From contig NZ_CP135162.1 in NCBI RefSeq assembly GCF_001940165.2, forward strand, positions 485,501-549,500: DNA of 64,000 nucleotides. Reading direction: 5' to 3'. The DNA is from Roseburia sp. 831b. GTDB lineage: Bacteria; Bacillota; Clostridia; Lachnospirales; Lachnospiraceae. The notes below the pieces were generated by a model, which saw only the letters and a list, made by a program, of their open reading frames with translations, was not told the origin of the DNA and searched no databases. The position numbers were made by a program, and so were the translations under genes. Shown in pieces: positions 36,149 to 45,852 of the stretch (its first letter is position 1; each line of letters begins with the position of its first letter).

Positions 36149-36421
36149 ATGACAGAAAAAGAGCAGTTATATTATCTGATTAATGGAGTTTTAGATGGCT
36201 CATATCAGGTTAAGGCATTTTGTTCAGAATTTACAAGAGTATATGATTTAGAGGTTGACTATGAGCAGTTGTCTGAATTAGAAAATAAGGAGTTCGGAGA
36301 TTTGTGTGAAATGGCAGGTAGATTTTCTGATGACGAAGAAGAGTTAAAAATTCCAAATATGTTTTTCTCAGAGGAAAGTATTTTGAATAAAGTAAAACAT
36401 GTAAAGCAACTATTAGAGTAA
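36149..36421 (+). CDS. Putative immunity protein of the LXG-like toxin
   Basis: 90 residues, acidic (about 24 Asp or Glu residues), all helical, 24 bp after the toxin gene with AAGGAGTGATG upstream. The size, acidity and position are those of immunity proteins that bind and block a cognate toxin tip in the producing cell. Helical folds of this kind are used against colicin D-like and other RNases. No family is recognised, so the role is contextual. Confidence 0.6.
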   Translation: MTEKEQLYYLINGVLDGSYQVKAFCSEFTRVYDLEVDYEQLSELENKEFGDLCEMAGRFSDDEEELKIPNMFFSEESILNKVKHVKQLLE

Positions 36422-36616
36422 GGGTATAGTAAAAGTCAGCAAGAGATTTGATAGTGTTTATGAATGGTGGAATTTTTTGGCAGATATATCTTCAAAGGCA
36501 AAAAGTGAAGAGATATCATTAAGAAAATTGTAATTGCAAAACAAGTTGACACAGACAAAATACCGTGATATGTTCATAACACAGTACATTGTGTAACAGA
36601 AAAGGAATCATTTGAG
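36422..36616 (+). other. Short intergenic region with a possible gene remnant
   Basis: A 35-codon frame without a start (about 36426-36533, reading '...RFDSVYEWWNFLADISSK...') ends in TAA and looks like the tail of a lost gene, perhaps an old immunity gene. Low certainty. Confidence 0.25.
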
Positions 36617-37048
36617 ATGAAAAAAGAAGAAATGACGGTGCTGGATTTTTTGCTTGAAGCACTAGGAATTTTAGGCTTATTATTTTATATTGGGTTTCAG
36701 ATTTATTATGGAATTTTGTATAGTGTTCCAATTGTCACGATTATCGTGAATGTTTTGATAATGGCGCTTGTTTATGCATTGCTCACCGGACTTTGCTTTT
36801 TCCCGGAAAAAGTAAACGGAATCAAAAAGGAGATGTGCAAAGGACAGGTCAGACATTATACGATTGAAATGCTTCGTACCATCAAGTTAATTTTTACCTT
36901 GTGTCTGGTGTTCACCAGTGTATGTGATGTCCTCGGAACAGAGATTCAAAAAGGTTACAGCATCATTGTTGTGATTGCGATTCTTGTGGTGGCGATCTAC
37001 TATGAGGCAAAAGTCATTCGTATTTTGAAAGAGCAGAATAAAAAGTAA
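36617..37048 (+). CDS. Four-helix membrane protein of unknown function
   Basis: 143 residues with four hydrophobic segments ('ALGILGLLFYIGFQIYYG', 'IIVNVLIMALVYALLTGL', 'IKLIFTLCLVFTSVC', 'SIIVVIAILVVAIYY') and a basic C-terminus. No family is recognised. It may be unrelated to the toxin cassette, since a strong terminator follows and its promoter region is separate. Confidence 0.55.
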   Translation: MKKEEMTVLDFLLEALGILGLLFYIGFQIYYGILYSVPIVTIIVNVLIMALVYALLTGLCFFPEKVNGIKKEMCKGQVRHYTIEMLRTIKLIFTLCLVFTSVCDVLGTEIQKGYSIIVVIAILVVAIYYEAKVIRILKEQNKK

Positions 37049-37066
37049 AAAGCGATTCGAAAGGAA

Positions 37067-37104
37067 AAAGTGTGTCAAAACAAAAGTTTGGCACACTTTT
37101 TTTT
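37067..37104 (+). terminator. Terminator after the 36.6 kb membrane protein
   Basis: AAAGTGTGTCAAA / TTTGGCACACTTT stem (one G-T pair) followed by T8. Confidence 0.85.
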
Positions 37105-37209
37105 GATGTCATGAATCTGCTGTTTTGGATATGAAAATGATATTTTGAATCTATATTATGAGATAAGATGAGGACATCAAAATGGAAACTGTATCAGATA
37201 GGAGGAAAC

Positions 37210-39912
37210 ATGAAAGGGATACATTTTATAGATGAGCATGGAACTTTCACCATGGAACAGGCGGAAAATGAGAGCTATCTTTATTTTCCAATTGCCGGAG
37301 AAAATGGAATGAAAAGTTCCGTTACTCCTAATTTTGGGGGAGACAGCAAATTAGACCAGAATACATTTTTGTTGGAACCAGTTAGTTCGGAGAATCTTCA
37401 TAACAATCGCTCTGGAAGAAATTTCTGGTGTGAGATAAAAGGAGAGGGCGTTTGGTCGGCAGTAGGACAGTCGGCTGAGGCAGAAGCAGGAAAATTCACC
37501 GAAAACCAGGATGAGAGTGTATTGACAGCCGGATTTATGTGGCAGACTGTGGAAAGAACTTCTAAGAAGTATCAGTTGAAAGCTACTGTCACAGCATTTG
37601 TACCGAGGTCTGTCAATGCAGAGGTTATGCAGGTTACCATCCAAAATATAGGAGAGAACAGCAAGGAAATCACTTCGGTGGCAGCAATTCCAATCTATGG
37701 AAGAAGTGCGGATAACCTTCGGGACCATCGGCATGTTACTTCTTTATTACATAGAATCCGCACCACAGAAAATGGAATTTATGTAAAACCAACCTTGTCC
37801 TTTGACGAGCGCGGTCATCAGAAAAATCATTTGACCTATTATGTTTGTGGATTGACAGGAGAAGGAGAAAAACCACAGTCTTTCTATCCAGATGTTGATA
37901 TTTTCTTAGGAGAAGGTGGTACTTTTACGCATCCAAGGGCTGTGTTAGAACATAGGGATGGTGAGCCTGCCGGAAAAACCTTTGAAGGAACAGAAGCAGT
38001 AGGTGGAATCCGTTTTGCACCGGTCACTTTAGCAAAAGGTGAAAGCAAGACATTTACGATCTTCTTAGGAGTCACCGACGATGAAAAAGAAATTGCTGCA
38101 TTATCAGAAAGACTAGTAACCAAAGAAGCGGTTGAAAAAGAGTTTGCGGTTATAAAAGAAGACTGGAGAAAACAGGTGAATGTTGCATATCATACCGGGA
38201 ACAGGGAATTCGACCAGCTTTTAAAATGGGTAAGTTTTCAGCCAATTTTACGTCGTATCTACGGATGTTCTTTTTTACCACATCACGATTATGGAAAAGG
38301 TGGAAGAGGCTGGAGAGATTTATGGCAGGACTGTCTTGCACTCCTAATCATGAATCCATCCAATGTCCGTAAAATGATTTTAGATAACTTCGGTGGAGTT
38401 CGCATGGATGGAACCAATGCAACCATTATTGGCGAAAAACCAGGAGAGTTTGTTGCAGATCGTAACAATATCACACGTGTGTGGATGGATCATGGAATGT
38501 GGCCATTTTTAACAACGATGTTATACCTGGATCAGACAGGTGACTTAGATTTATTAAATCAGGAAGTATTTTATTTTAAGGACCGTCAGGTAGAGCGTGG
38601 AACAGCGCACGATTTGGATTGGAACGAAGAGGAAGGTAACTGGCAAAGAGACGAAAATGGAATGTTATACAAAGGAACTGTATTGGAACACTTACTATTA
38701 CAGCATCTTTGTTCCTTCTATGAGGTGGGTGAACACAATTACATTCGTCTTCGTGGTGCAGACTGGAATGATGCGATTGATCTTGCGAATGAAAGAGGCG
38801 AGAGTGTGGCATTTACCTGTGCATATGCTGGAAATTTAAAGAATTTAGCAGGTGTGATTCGAAAATTAGAAGAAGGAGACAAGGGACGTAAAATTACTCT
38901 GTTAGAGGAGATGCAAGAACTTATTCTTTCGAAAAAAGAAATCTGGGATGACATTGAGAAGAAGAAAGCATTGTTGGCAGACTTTACTACAAAATGCCGT
39001 CATACTGTGAGCGGAAGAAAAGTGGAAATGGATGCTCTTTTAGTTGCGGATTGTCTGGAAGAAAAAGCAGAGTGGATGATGGAGCATATCCGTAAAAACG
39101 AATGGATTGAAGATCAGGACGGAGATGGTTGGTTTAATAGTTACTATGACAATCACGGAAATGCAGTTGAGGGTATATTTGATTCCGGTGTCAGAATGAT
39201 GCTGACCGGTCAGGTGTTTGCAGTGATGAGTCAGACTGCAGATGTAAAACAGACCAGAGCAATCTGTAACAGTGCTGATCGTTATCTTTATAAAAGAGAA
39301 GTGGGTGGTTATCGCTTAAATACCAATTTCCAGGAAGAAAAATATGACATGGGACGTATGTTTGGTTTTGCATATGGAGAAAAAGAAAATGGTGCAGTAT
39401 TTTCACATATGACGGTAATGTACGCAAATGCGCTTTACCAGAATGGATTTGTGGAAGAGGGTTACAAAGCACTTCAGACTTTAGCGGACACAGCGCTTGA
39501 TTTTGAAACGAGCCATATTTATCCAGGAATACCAGAGTATTTTAATGCAAAAGGCAGAGGACTTTATCATTATCTGACCGGTGCAGCAAGCTGGTATATG
39601 TTAACCATGGTAACACAGGTATTTGGTGTGCGTGGTGAATATGGAGATCTTGTGTTAGAACCAAAACTGACCAAAGAACAGTTTGATGCAGATGGAAAAG
39701 CACAGATTCATCTTGAATTTGCAGGAGCAAAACTTCAGGTAACTTATGAGAATCCAAAACATCTTGGCTATGGCGCATACAAAGCAGCCAAAGCAGCCTT
39801 AGACGATAAGACAGAGATTGCTGCAAAAGATGGAAAACTCGTAATCAAACGTGCCATGATTGAGAAACTTGGTTCTGGTGAACATCAGATTCAGGTTTCA
39901 CTTCTTGGATAA
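37210..39912 (+). CDS. GH94 disaccharide/oligosaccharide phosphorylase (I)
   Basis: 900 residues from the ATG at 37210, 5 bases after AGGAGG. A large N-terminal beta-sandwich (about 1-310) is followed by an (alpha/alpha)6 barrel with 'RGADWNDAIDLANERG', where the Asp of ADWND is the presumed general acid, and a C-terminal beta domain. GH94 enzymes cleave beta-glucosidic bonds with phosphate to give a sugar-1-phosphate, saving ATP. Length and the long linker resemble laminaribiose or cellodextrin-type members more than cellobiose phosphorylase, but the substrate cannot be fixed by eye. A second GH94 gene follows after 64 bp. Confidence 0.85.
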   Translation: MKGIHFIDEHGTFTMEQAENESYLYFPIAGENGMKSSVTPNFGGDSKLDQNTFLLEPVSSENLHNNRSGRNFWCEIKGEGVWSAVGQSAEAEAGKFTENQDESVLTAGFMWQTVERTSKKYQLKATVTAFVPRSVNAEVMQVTIQNIGENSKEITSVAAIPIYGRSADNLRDHRHVTSLLHRIRTTENGIYVKPTLSFDERGHQKNHLTYYVCGLTGEGEKPQSFYPDVDIFLGEGGTFTHPRAVLEHRDGEPAGKTFEGTEAVGGIRFAPVTLAKGESKTFTIFLGVTDDEKEIAALSERLVTKEAVEKEFAVIKEDWRKQVNVAYHTGNREFDQLLKWVSFQPILRRIYGCSFLPHHDYGKGGRGWRDLWQDCLALLIMNPSNVRKMILDNFGGVRMDGTNATIIGEKPGEFVADRNNITRVWMDHGMWPFLTTMLYLDQTGDLDLLNQEVFYFKDRQVERGTAHDLDWNEEEGNWQRDENGMLYKGTVLEHLLLQHLCSFYEVGEHNYIRLRGADWNDAIDLANERGESVAFTCAYAGNLKNLAGVIRKLEEGDKGRKITLLEEMQELILSKKEIWDDIEKKKALLADFTTKCRHTVSGRKVEMDALLVADCLEEKAEWMMEHIRKNEWIEDQDGDGWFNSYYDNHGNAVEGIFDSGVRMMLTGQVFAVMSQTADVKQTRAICNSADRYLYKREVGGYRLNTNFQEEKYDMGRMFGFAYGEKENGAVFSHMTVMYANALYQNGFVEEGYKALQTLADTALDFETSHIYPGIPEYFNAKGRGLYHYLTGAASWYMLTMVTQVFGVRGEYGDLVLEPKLTKEQFDADGKAQIHLEFAGAKLQVTYENPKHLGYGAYKAAKAALDDKTEIAAKDGKLVIKRAMIEKLGSGEHQIQVSLLG

Positions 39913-39976
39913 AAACGGAAAAAATGTTCCGTTGTGAATAATTTAAATAAATGTGACATTATAAAGGAGAAAGAAA

Positions 39977-42391
39977 ATGAAATATGGTTATTTTAATCAA
40001 AAAGAAAGAGAATACGTGATTACACGTCCGGACACACCGGCACCTTGGGTCAACTACTTAGGTTCTCCAGAATATGGTGCAATCATTTCCAACAATGCAG
40101 GTGGATATAGTTTTGCAAAATCTGGTGCAAACGGAAGAATTCTAAGATATGTTTTTAATGATTTTGATCAGCCAGGCCGTTATATTTATGTTAGAGATGA
40201 TGAAAGTAAAGATTTCTGGTCCGCTTCCTGGCAGCCGGTTGGAAAAGATTTAGATAGTTACAAGAGTGAATGTCATCACGGACTTGCATACACAAGAATG
40301 CTTGCAGATTACAGTGAGATTCACACGGAGGCACTTTACTATGTCCCATCTGGAGAATCTTATGAAGTATGGAATTTAAAAGTAACCAATACTTCCGACA
40401 CTGTTAGAAATTTAACAATTACAGGATATGCTGAATTTACAAATAACAGCAACTACGAACAGGATCAGGTCAATTTACAGTATTCCCAGTTCATCACAAG
40501 AACATTCTTTGAGGGAAACCGTATCCGTCAGGCAATCCATAGCAACCTAGATGGAATCGAAGATGGAAAAGAGGTAGACAACAAGATTGTAGAAAGCCGT
40601 ATCTTTGGATTGGCAGGAGCATCCGTTTCTTCTTACTGTGGTGAAAAAGAGAAATTCTTAGGTCGTTATCACGGGTATGGGAATCCGATTGGTGTTGCAA
40701 ATGGAGAATTGGATGGAAGCTTAACCTACAATGGAAATGGTTGTGGCGCACTTTCTACAAAGATGACCTTACAGCCAGGTGAGACAAAAGAAATTGCATT
40801 TGTAGTTGGAATGAAAGAAAAAGAAGAGACAGATGCCATTTTGACTCGCTATGAAAAACCAGAAAATGTTTGTGAAAAAGAAGTTGACGAACTGAAAAAA
40901 TATTGGGATGAAAAATTATCACACTTCCAGGTTAAGACACCGAGCGAAGAGTTTGATACCATGATTAATACCTGGAATGCATACAATTGCTTTATGACCT
41001 TTATCTGGTCAAGAGCGGCATCCTTTATTTACTGTGGACTTCGTAATGGATATGGATATCGTGACACTGTTCAGGATATCCAGGGTGTGATTCATCTTGC
41101 CCCAGAGATGGCAGTAGAGAAAATCCGTTTCATGTTATCCGCTCAGGTACATCATGGCGGCGGACTTCCACTTGTAAAATTTACACACAACCCTGGACAT
41201 GAGGATACACCAGAGGATGCTTCTTATGTAAAAGAAACAGGTCACCCAGCTTACCGGGCAGATGACGCACTTTGGTTATTCCCGACCGTTTACAAATACG
41301 TTGCAGAAACTGGAAATATTGCATTCTTAGACGAGGTGATTCCATTTGCAGACAAAGAGGAAGCAAGTGTTTATGAACATTTAAAACGTGCCATTGACTT
41401 CTCTATGAATCATCTTGGAATTCATGGAATGCCAGCAGGACTTTATGCAGACTGGAATGACTGCTTAAGACTTGGAAAAGATGGAGAGTCTACATTTGTA
41501 GCATTGCAGTTTTATTATGCAATGACCATTTTAAAGAAATTTGCAGAGGAAAAACAGGATACCGCTTACATTCAGTATCTAGAAGAGAGCCAGAAAAAGT
41601 TAGGCGATATCATCGAAGAAAACTGCTGGAACGAAGACCGTTTTATCCGTGGATTTACAGAAAAAGGTGAGGTAATCGGGAAGAGAACCGACAACGAGGC
41701 AAATATGTGGTTAAATCCTCAGAGTTGGAGTGTCATCAGTGGTTATGCAAGTGAAAAACAGGCAAAGCTTGCCATGGATAATGTATATGAAAAATTAAAT
41801 ACAAAATATGGTGCAATCCTGATGGACCCACCGTATCACAAAGAAGCATTCGACGGTGCACTTGCCGTTATTTACAATGCAGGAAGTAAAGAAAATGCCG
41901 GTATTTTCTCACAGTCACAGGGATGGGTTATTCTTGCAGAAGCGTTGCTTGGACATGGAGAAAGAGCATTCACCTATTTTATGGAAAATGCTCCCGCAGC
42001 ACAGAACAATCAGGCTGAGGTGCGTGTGTTAGAGCCTTATTGCTATGGTCAGTTCACAGAAGGAAAGGCAAGTCCAAAATTCGGGCGCTCCCATGTGCAT
42101 TGGTTAACAGGAACCGCATCTACGATGATGGTAGGATGCGTAGAAGGTATTCTTGGTATTCGCCCGGATGTGAAAGGTTTAAAACTTTCTCCATCTGTTC
42201 CAAAAGAGTGGAAAACATTTGAAATCAATAAGATATTCCGTGGAAAACAGCTTCACATTGTTGTAAACAATCCAAACGGCGTAGAATCTGGATGTAAGAA
42301 GTTAATGGTAAATGGTGCTGAGTTAGAAGGAAACTATATTCCAGAAGACATAATGACAGCACAGACTGAAATCGAACTTTTCATGTCATAA
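39977..42391 (+). CDS. GH94 phosphorylase (II), cellobiose/chitobiose phosphorylase-type
   Basis: 804 residues, AAGGAG upstream. The N-terminus 'KYGYFNQKEREYVITRPDTP' (length here cut to the start of the domain) is the classical start of cellobiose and N,N'-diacetylchitobiose phosphorylases. Later come 'GYGYRDTVQDIQG' and 'GLYADWNDCLRLGKDG', carrying the general-acid Asp. The size (about 800) is that of cellobiose phosphorylase. It would split an imported beta-disaccharide into glucose (or GlcNAc) and sugar-1-phosphate. With the other GH94 gene and the ABC importer it makes a cytoplasmic phosphorolysis module. Confidence 0.88.
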   Translation: MKYGYFNQKEREYVITRPDTPAPWVNYLGSPEYGAIISNNAGGYSFAKSGANGRILRYVFNDFDQPGRYIYVRDDESKDFWSASWQPVGKDLDSYKSECHHGLAYTRMLADYSEIHTEALYYVPSGESYEVWNLKVTNTSDTVRNLTITGYAEFTNNSNYEQDQVNLQYSQFITRTFFEGNRIRQAIHSNLDGIEDGKEVDNKIVESRIFGLAGASVSSYCGEKEKFLGRYHGYGNPIGVANGELDGSLTYNGNGCGALSTKMTLQPGETKEIAFVVGMKEKEETDAILTRYEKPENVCEKEVDELKKYWDEKLSHFQVKTPSEEFDTMINTWNAYNCFMTFIWSRAASFIYCGLRNGYGYRDTVQDIQGVIHLAPEMAVEKIRFMLSAQVHHGGGLPLVKFTHNPGHEDTPEDASYVKETGHPAYRADDALWLFPTVYKYVAETGNIAFLDEVIPFADKEEASVYEHLKRAIDFSMNHLGIHGMPAGLYADWNDCLRLGKDGESTFVALQFYYAMTILKKFAEEKQDTAYIQYLEESQKKLGDIIEENCWNEDRFIRGFTEKGEVIGKRTDNEANMWLNPQSWSVISGYASEKQAKLAMDNVYEKLNTKYGAILMDPPYHKEAFDGALAVIYNAGSKENAGIFSQSQGWVILAEALLGHGERAFTYFMENAPAAQNNQAEVRVLEPYCYGQFTEGKASPKFGRSHVHWLTGTASTMMVGCVEGILGIRPDVKGLKLSPSVPKEWKTFEINKIFRGKQLHIVVNNPNGVESGCKKLMVNGAELEGNYIPEDIMTAQTEIELFMS

Positions 42392-42425
42392 AGTTTCGAT
42401 TCGTTTTTTTAGAAAATAAACAAAG

Positions 42426-42485
42426 AAAAGGTCAAAAATGGTATCGCTTTAAACGCATAGACAGATACTGTTTTTGACCTTTTTC
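42426..42485. terminator. Long terminator hairpin after the GH94 pair
   Basis: AAAAGGTCAAAAA and TTTTTGACCTTTT form the outer stem, with GTATC/GATAC inside. T- and A-runs on both sides make it fit both the GH94 genes and the convergent AraC gene. Confidence 0.8.
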
Positions 42486-42520
42486 TGTAAAAAGAAGGAT
42501 TTGTATGAAGCAAAATAATT

Positions 42521-43288
42521 CTATTTTTGGACGGAAACCTTGTCCCACTCAGTTCGAAAGTGTTTGGTACGGTAGCGATGAGGCGTTAATCCGGTTTTCT
42601 TTTGAAAAACCTGGATAAAATGGCTTTGCGAGGAAAACGATAAGTAGTTTGCAATATCGACAATATTGTAATCGGAATACTGCAAAAGGTTTTTAGCTTT
42701 TTCAATTTTTAAATCCAGGATATACTGGCTTAACGAAATGCCCATCTCCTGATGAAAGAGCTTGGAAAGGTAACTTTCCGAAAGATTTAAGTATTCCGCA
42801 AGCTCTTTTAACGTAATGCGAAAATGAATGTGACTATAAATGTAGTCAATACAAAGTACAATCGGTTTGGAAAGTACCTGACTGCTTTTTAAGATATTCA
42901 TCTGATTACAAAAGTCAAAACACATGGTATCGTGGAGAGCTGCGATTTCTTTGACATTTTTTAAGGTATCCATTTTTAAAATATAAAAATCACTCATACC
43001 ATAGGCTTTTTCCTGTTCCATACCGGAGTGCACACAGTAACGTGTAATCATTGCGGTTGTAACCACAAAATGATACCGGATGTTTTGCAAGTAATTTTCG
43101 GATAATTTTCCCATACCGGCGGGCTTTAAAAAGGTGTTTTCCTTGATATTATTTTTGACATAATCAATATCTCCGCCCGCAATTGCGTCATAGAATGTAA
43201 ATTCGTTTTCCATGACACGATGCTCCATCAAAGACTCATGTTGAATAAATTCACTTCGATACCATTCTTTTGTTAAATCCATATCCAT
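42521..43288 (-). CDS. AraC-family transcription regulator
   Basis: 255 residues from the ATG at 43288, the only start with a good SD (AAAGG, 6 bases before); the frame extends upstream but without one. The C-terminal 100 residues are a double helix-turn-helix AraC domain ('LAEYLNLSESYLSKLFHQEM' and 'VDIANYLSFSSQSHFIQVF'). The N-terminal domain lacks the usual cupin pattern and may be a helical sensor. It is divergent from the sugar ABC operon and follows the GH94 genes on the other strand, so it very probably controls both. Confidence 0.9.
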   Translation of the reverse strand: MDMDLTKEWYRSEFIQHESLMEHRVMENEFTFYDAIAGGDIDYVKNNIKENTFLKPAGMGKLSENYLQNIRYHFVVTTAMITRYCVHSGMEQEKAYGMSDFYILKMDTLKNVKEIAALHDTMCFDFCNQMNILKSSQVLSKPIVLCIDYIYSHIHFRITLKELAEYLNLSESYLSKLFHQEMGISLSQYILDLKIEKAKNLLQYSDYNIVDIANYLSFSSQSHFIQVFQKKTGLTPHRYRTKHFRTEWDKVSVQK

Positions 43289-43329
43289 ACCGTGCCTTTC
43301 TCTCATGTTAAAAAATAGATAACATGAAA

Positions 43330-43359
43330 TTGATATTTTGTCAATGATTTTTATATAAT
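43330..43359 (+). promoter_or_regulatory. Promoter of the sugar ABC operon
   Basis: TTGATA (43330-43335) and TATAAT (43354-43359), spacer 18, in the 136-bp divergent region next to the AraC gene, where that regulator is expected to bind. Confidence 0.65.
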
Positions 43360-43424
43360 GAAACACCATTCCTCACTATAATCATAATTACAAAATACAT
43401 CAATTCTTAGGGAGGAATTCAAAG

Positions 43425-44810
43425 ATGAAAAGAAAGATTTTATCTATGGTGTTAGCTGCTTCTATGTTAGCAACACTCGTTGCAGGATGCGGAAGCAAAT
43501 CAGCATCCAACGCAGATGCTTCTTCAACAGAAGCAGGCAATGCAGGAACAGCTGTTGAAGGTACAGCATCCGATGAAGGAAAGGTGTTAAATATCTACTG
43601 TTGGAACGAAGAGTTCAAAAGCAGATTAACAGACCATTATCCAGGATATGAAGAAGTAGATGCAACGCATGGAAAAATTGGGGACGTTTCCGTTGTATGG
43701 AATATCACGCCAAGTGATGATAATGCATATCAGAACAATCTTGATCAGACATTATTAAAGCAGCAGGATGCAGCAGATGATGACAAGATTGATATCTTCT
43801 TAGTAGAAGCTGACTACGCTTTAAAATATGTTGATACAGATTATACTTTACCAATTGAACAGCTTGGTATCACAGATTCCGATTTATCAGAACAGTATCA
43901 GTATACAAAAGATGTTGTAACAGATTCTAACGGACAGTTAAAAGGTATTTCATGGCAGGCAGCCCCTGGTGTATTGTTCTACAACAGAGAAGTTGCAAAA
44001 GAAGTACTTGGTACAGACGATCCGGCAGAAGTTCAGAACTATGTATCTGATTGGGACAAATTTGTTGAGACTGCTGGAACTATGAAAGATGCTGGTTACC
44101 ATATGACATCCTCTGTTATGGATACATACCGTGTTTATTCTAACAATGTAACATCAAAATGGGTAGAAGATGGCAAAATCAACATTGATGACAATATTAT
44201 GAAATGGGTAGAAGATTCTAAGAAAATGTACGATGCAGGTGAGACAGGAGCTCATGCAATGTGGAGTGATGACTGGAGCAAAGGTTTCTACCCAGAAGGA
44301 AAAGTATTTTGCTACTTTGGACCAGCATGGTTAATTAACTTCTGTATGGCTGCTGATGTAGATGGAAGTATTGCAAACCAGGGTGGCTGGGCTGCAACAA
44401 CAGGTCCTCAGGGATTCTACTGGGGTGGTACGTGGATTTGTGCTGCTAACGGAACAGATAATGCAGGACTTATCAAGGATATCATGTTAAAACTTGCAAC
44501 AGACAAAGATACCATGAAAGAAATCGTTGAAAAAGATGATGACTTTGCAAATAACAAGACCGTTATGGATGAAATGGCAAAAGACCCTAATTACAGCAGT
44601 AAAGTATTAGGTGGACAGAATCCACTTGATATGTATTGTGAAGGTGTGGAATCCATCAGCCTTGATAACATCTCTAACTACGATTCAGGTTGTAACTCTG
44701 AATTCCAGAGTGCATTAACCAATTACTTTGAAGGAAATGCAACATTAGACGAAGCACTTGATATTTTCTATACAGCTGTAGAAGAAAAATATCCAGAATT
44801 AACACACTAA
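43425..44810 (+). CDS. Sugar ABC transporter substrate-binding lipoprotein
   Basis: 461 residues with AGGGAGG upstream. A signal peptide ends in the lipobox 'LVAGCGSK', followed by a Ser/Ala linker and a family 1 solute-binding fold. It is anchored to the outer face of the membrane and captures sugars for the permeases downstream. The linkage to two GH94 phosphorylases points to a beta-glucooligosaccharide or similar; the sugar cannot be read from the sequence. No ATPase subunit is in the cluster, so an MsiK-type shared ATPase is likely. Confidence 0.92.
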   Translation: MKRKILSMVLAASMLATLVAGCGSKSASNADASSTEAGNAGTAVEGTASDEGKVLNIYCWNEEFKSRLTDHYPGYEEVDATHGKIGDVSVVWNITPSDDNAYQNNLDQTLLKQQDAADDDKIDIFLVEADYALKYVDTDYTLPIEQLGITDSDLSEQYQYTKDVVTDSNGQLKGISWQAAPGVLFYNREVAKEVLGTDDPAEVQNYVSDWDKFVETAGTMKDAGYHMTSSVMDTYRVYSNNVTSKWVEDGKINIDDNIMKWVEDSKKMYDAGETGAHAMWSDDWSKGFYPEGKVFCYFGPAWLINFCMAADVDGSIANQGGWAATTGPQGFYWGGTWICAANGTDNAGLIKDIMLKLATDKDTMKEIVEKDDDFANNKTVMDEMAKDPNYSSKVLGGQNPLDMYCEGVESISLDNISNYDSGCNSEFQSALTNYFEGNATLDEALDIFYTAVEEKYPELTH

Positions 44811-44829
44811 TCATAAAAAACAAAAATTT

Positions 44830-44856
44830 GTACCCGCCGATTTATTCGGTGGGTAC
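44830..44856 (+). terminator. Intercistronic hairpin between binding protein and permease genes
   Basis: GTACCCGCCGA pairs with TCGGTGGGTAC (one G-T pair, 5-base loop) but no T-run follows. It probably stabilises the binding-protein mRNA and lowers read-through, setting a high binding-protein to permease ratio. Confidence 0.65.
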
Positions 44857-44935
44857 GAATACCTTAATACGAGGCGCGTATAAAAACTGCAGAGTGAAAT
44901 TGTGCAGTTTAAGGGTAGGAAAGGAAAGGTCTCAT

Positions 44936-45850
44936 ATGAAAAGAAAAGAGAAAGGAAAAGTCGTAAGATACAACAAATGGGGATATATCTTCTTAATTCC
45001 TTTTGTAGTTATCTATTTGATTTTTCAATTGGTTCCATTAATCACGACCATATACAACAGTTTTTTTGAATGTTATCAGTCAGGATTAACACAGATTGGT
45101 CCTAATTTTGTCGGACTCGAAAATTACAAAAGTATTTTAATGAATCCAGAACTCTGGGAGTATGCAAAAAATACCTTTGTTATTTGGATTATCGGGTTCG
45201 TTCCACAGATTTTGATTTCCCTGCTTTTAGGAGCATGGTTCTCAGATCCAAGTCTGAAACTTAAGGGACAGAGATTTTTTAAGACCGTTATCTACTTACC
45301 AAACTTAATCATGGCATCTGCTTTTGCAATGTTATTCTTCACTCTTTTCTCAGATGGAGGACCTGTAAACGACTTACTCATTCAGTTAGGAATTTTATCA
45401 AAACCATTTAAATTCTTGTCAAATGTAGGAAGTACCAGAGGATTAATTGCATTCATGAATATGATTATGTGGTTTGGTAACACAACCATCCTTTTGATGG
45501 CTGGTATGATGGGAATTGATACTGCGCTTTTTGAGGCGGCAGAAGTAGATGGTGCAACATCTACCCAGATTTTCTTCCGTATTACACTTCCATTACTTCG
45601 TCCAATCTTAGTATACACATTGATTACATCATTAATCGGTGGTATCCAGATGTTCGATGTTCCACAGATTTTAACAAATGGAACTGGTAACCCGGTACGT
45701 TCTTCCATGACATTAATCATGTTTTTGAACAAGCATTTATATAGTAAGAACTACGGTATGGGTGGTGCGCTATCGGTAATCTTATTTATCATAACCGGTA
45801 TCCTTAGTATGATTGTATTCAAAATGACAACTCAGAAGGAGGAATATTAA
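44936..45850 (+). CDS. Sugar ABC transporter permease (MalF type)
   Basis: 304 residues from the ATG at 44936 (AGGAAAGG upstream); the longer open frame upstream is the hairpin region. Six hydrophobic segments are visible, with the EAA motif 'EAAEVDGATSTQIFFRITLP' in the cytoplasmic loop that contacts the ATPase. It pairs with the next permease to form the membrane channel for the sugar delivered by the lipoprotein. Confidence 0.92.
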   Translation: MKRKEKGKVVRYNKWGYIFLIPFVVIYLIFQLVPLITTIYNSFFECYQSGLTQIGPNFVGLENYKSILMNPELWEYAKNTFVIWIIGFVPQILISLLLGAWFSDPSLKLKGQRFFKTVIYLPNLIMASAFAMLFFTLFSDGGPVNDLLIQLGILSKPFKFLSNVGSTRGLIAFMNMIMWFGNTTILLMAGMMGIDTALFEAAEVDGATSTQIFFRITLPLLRPILVYTLITSLIGGIQMFDVPQILTNGTGNPVRSSMTLIMFLNKHLYSKNYGMGGALSVILFIITGILSMIVFKMTTQKEEY

Positions 45851-45852
45851 CG

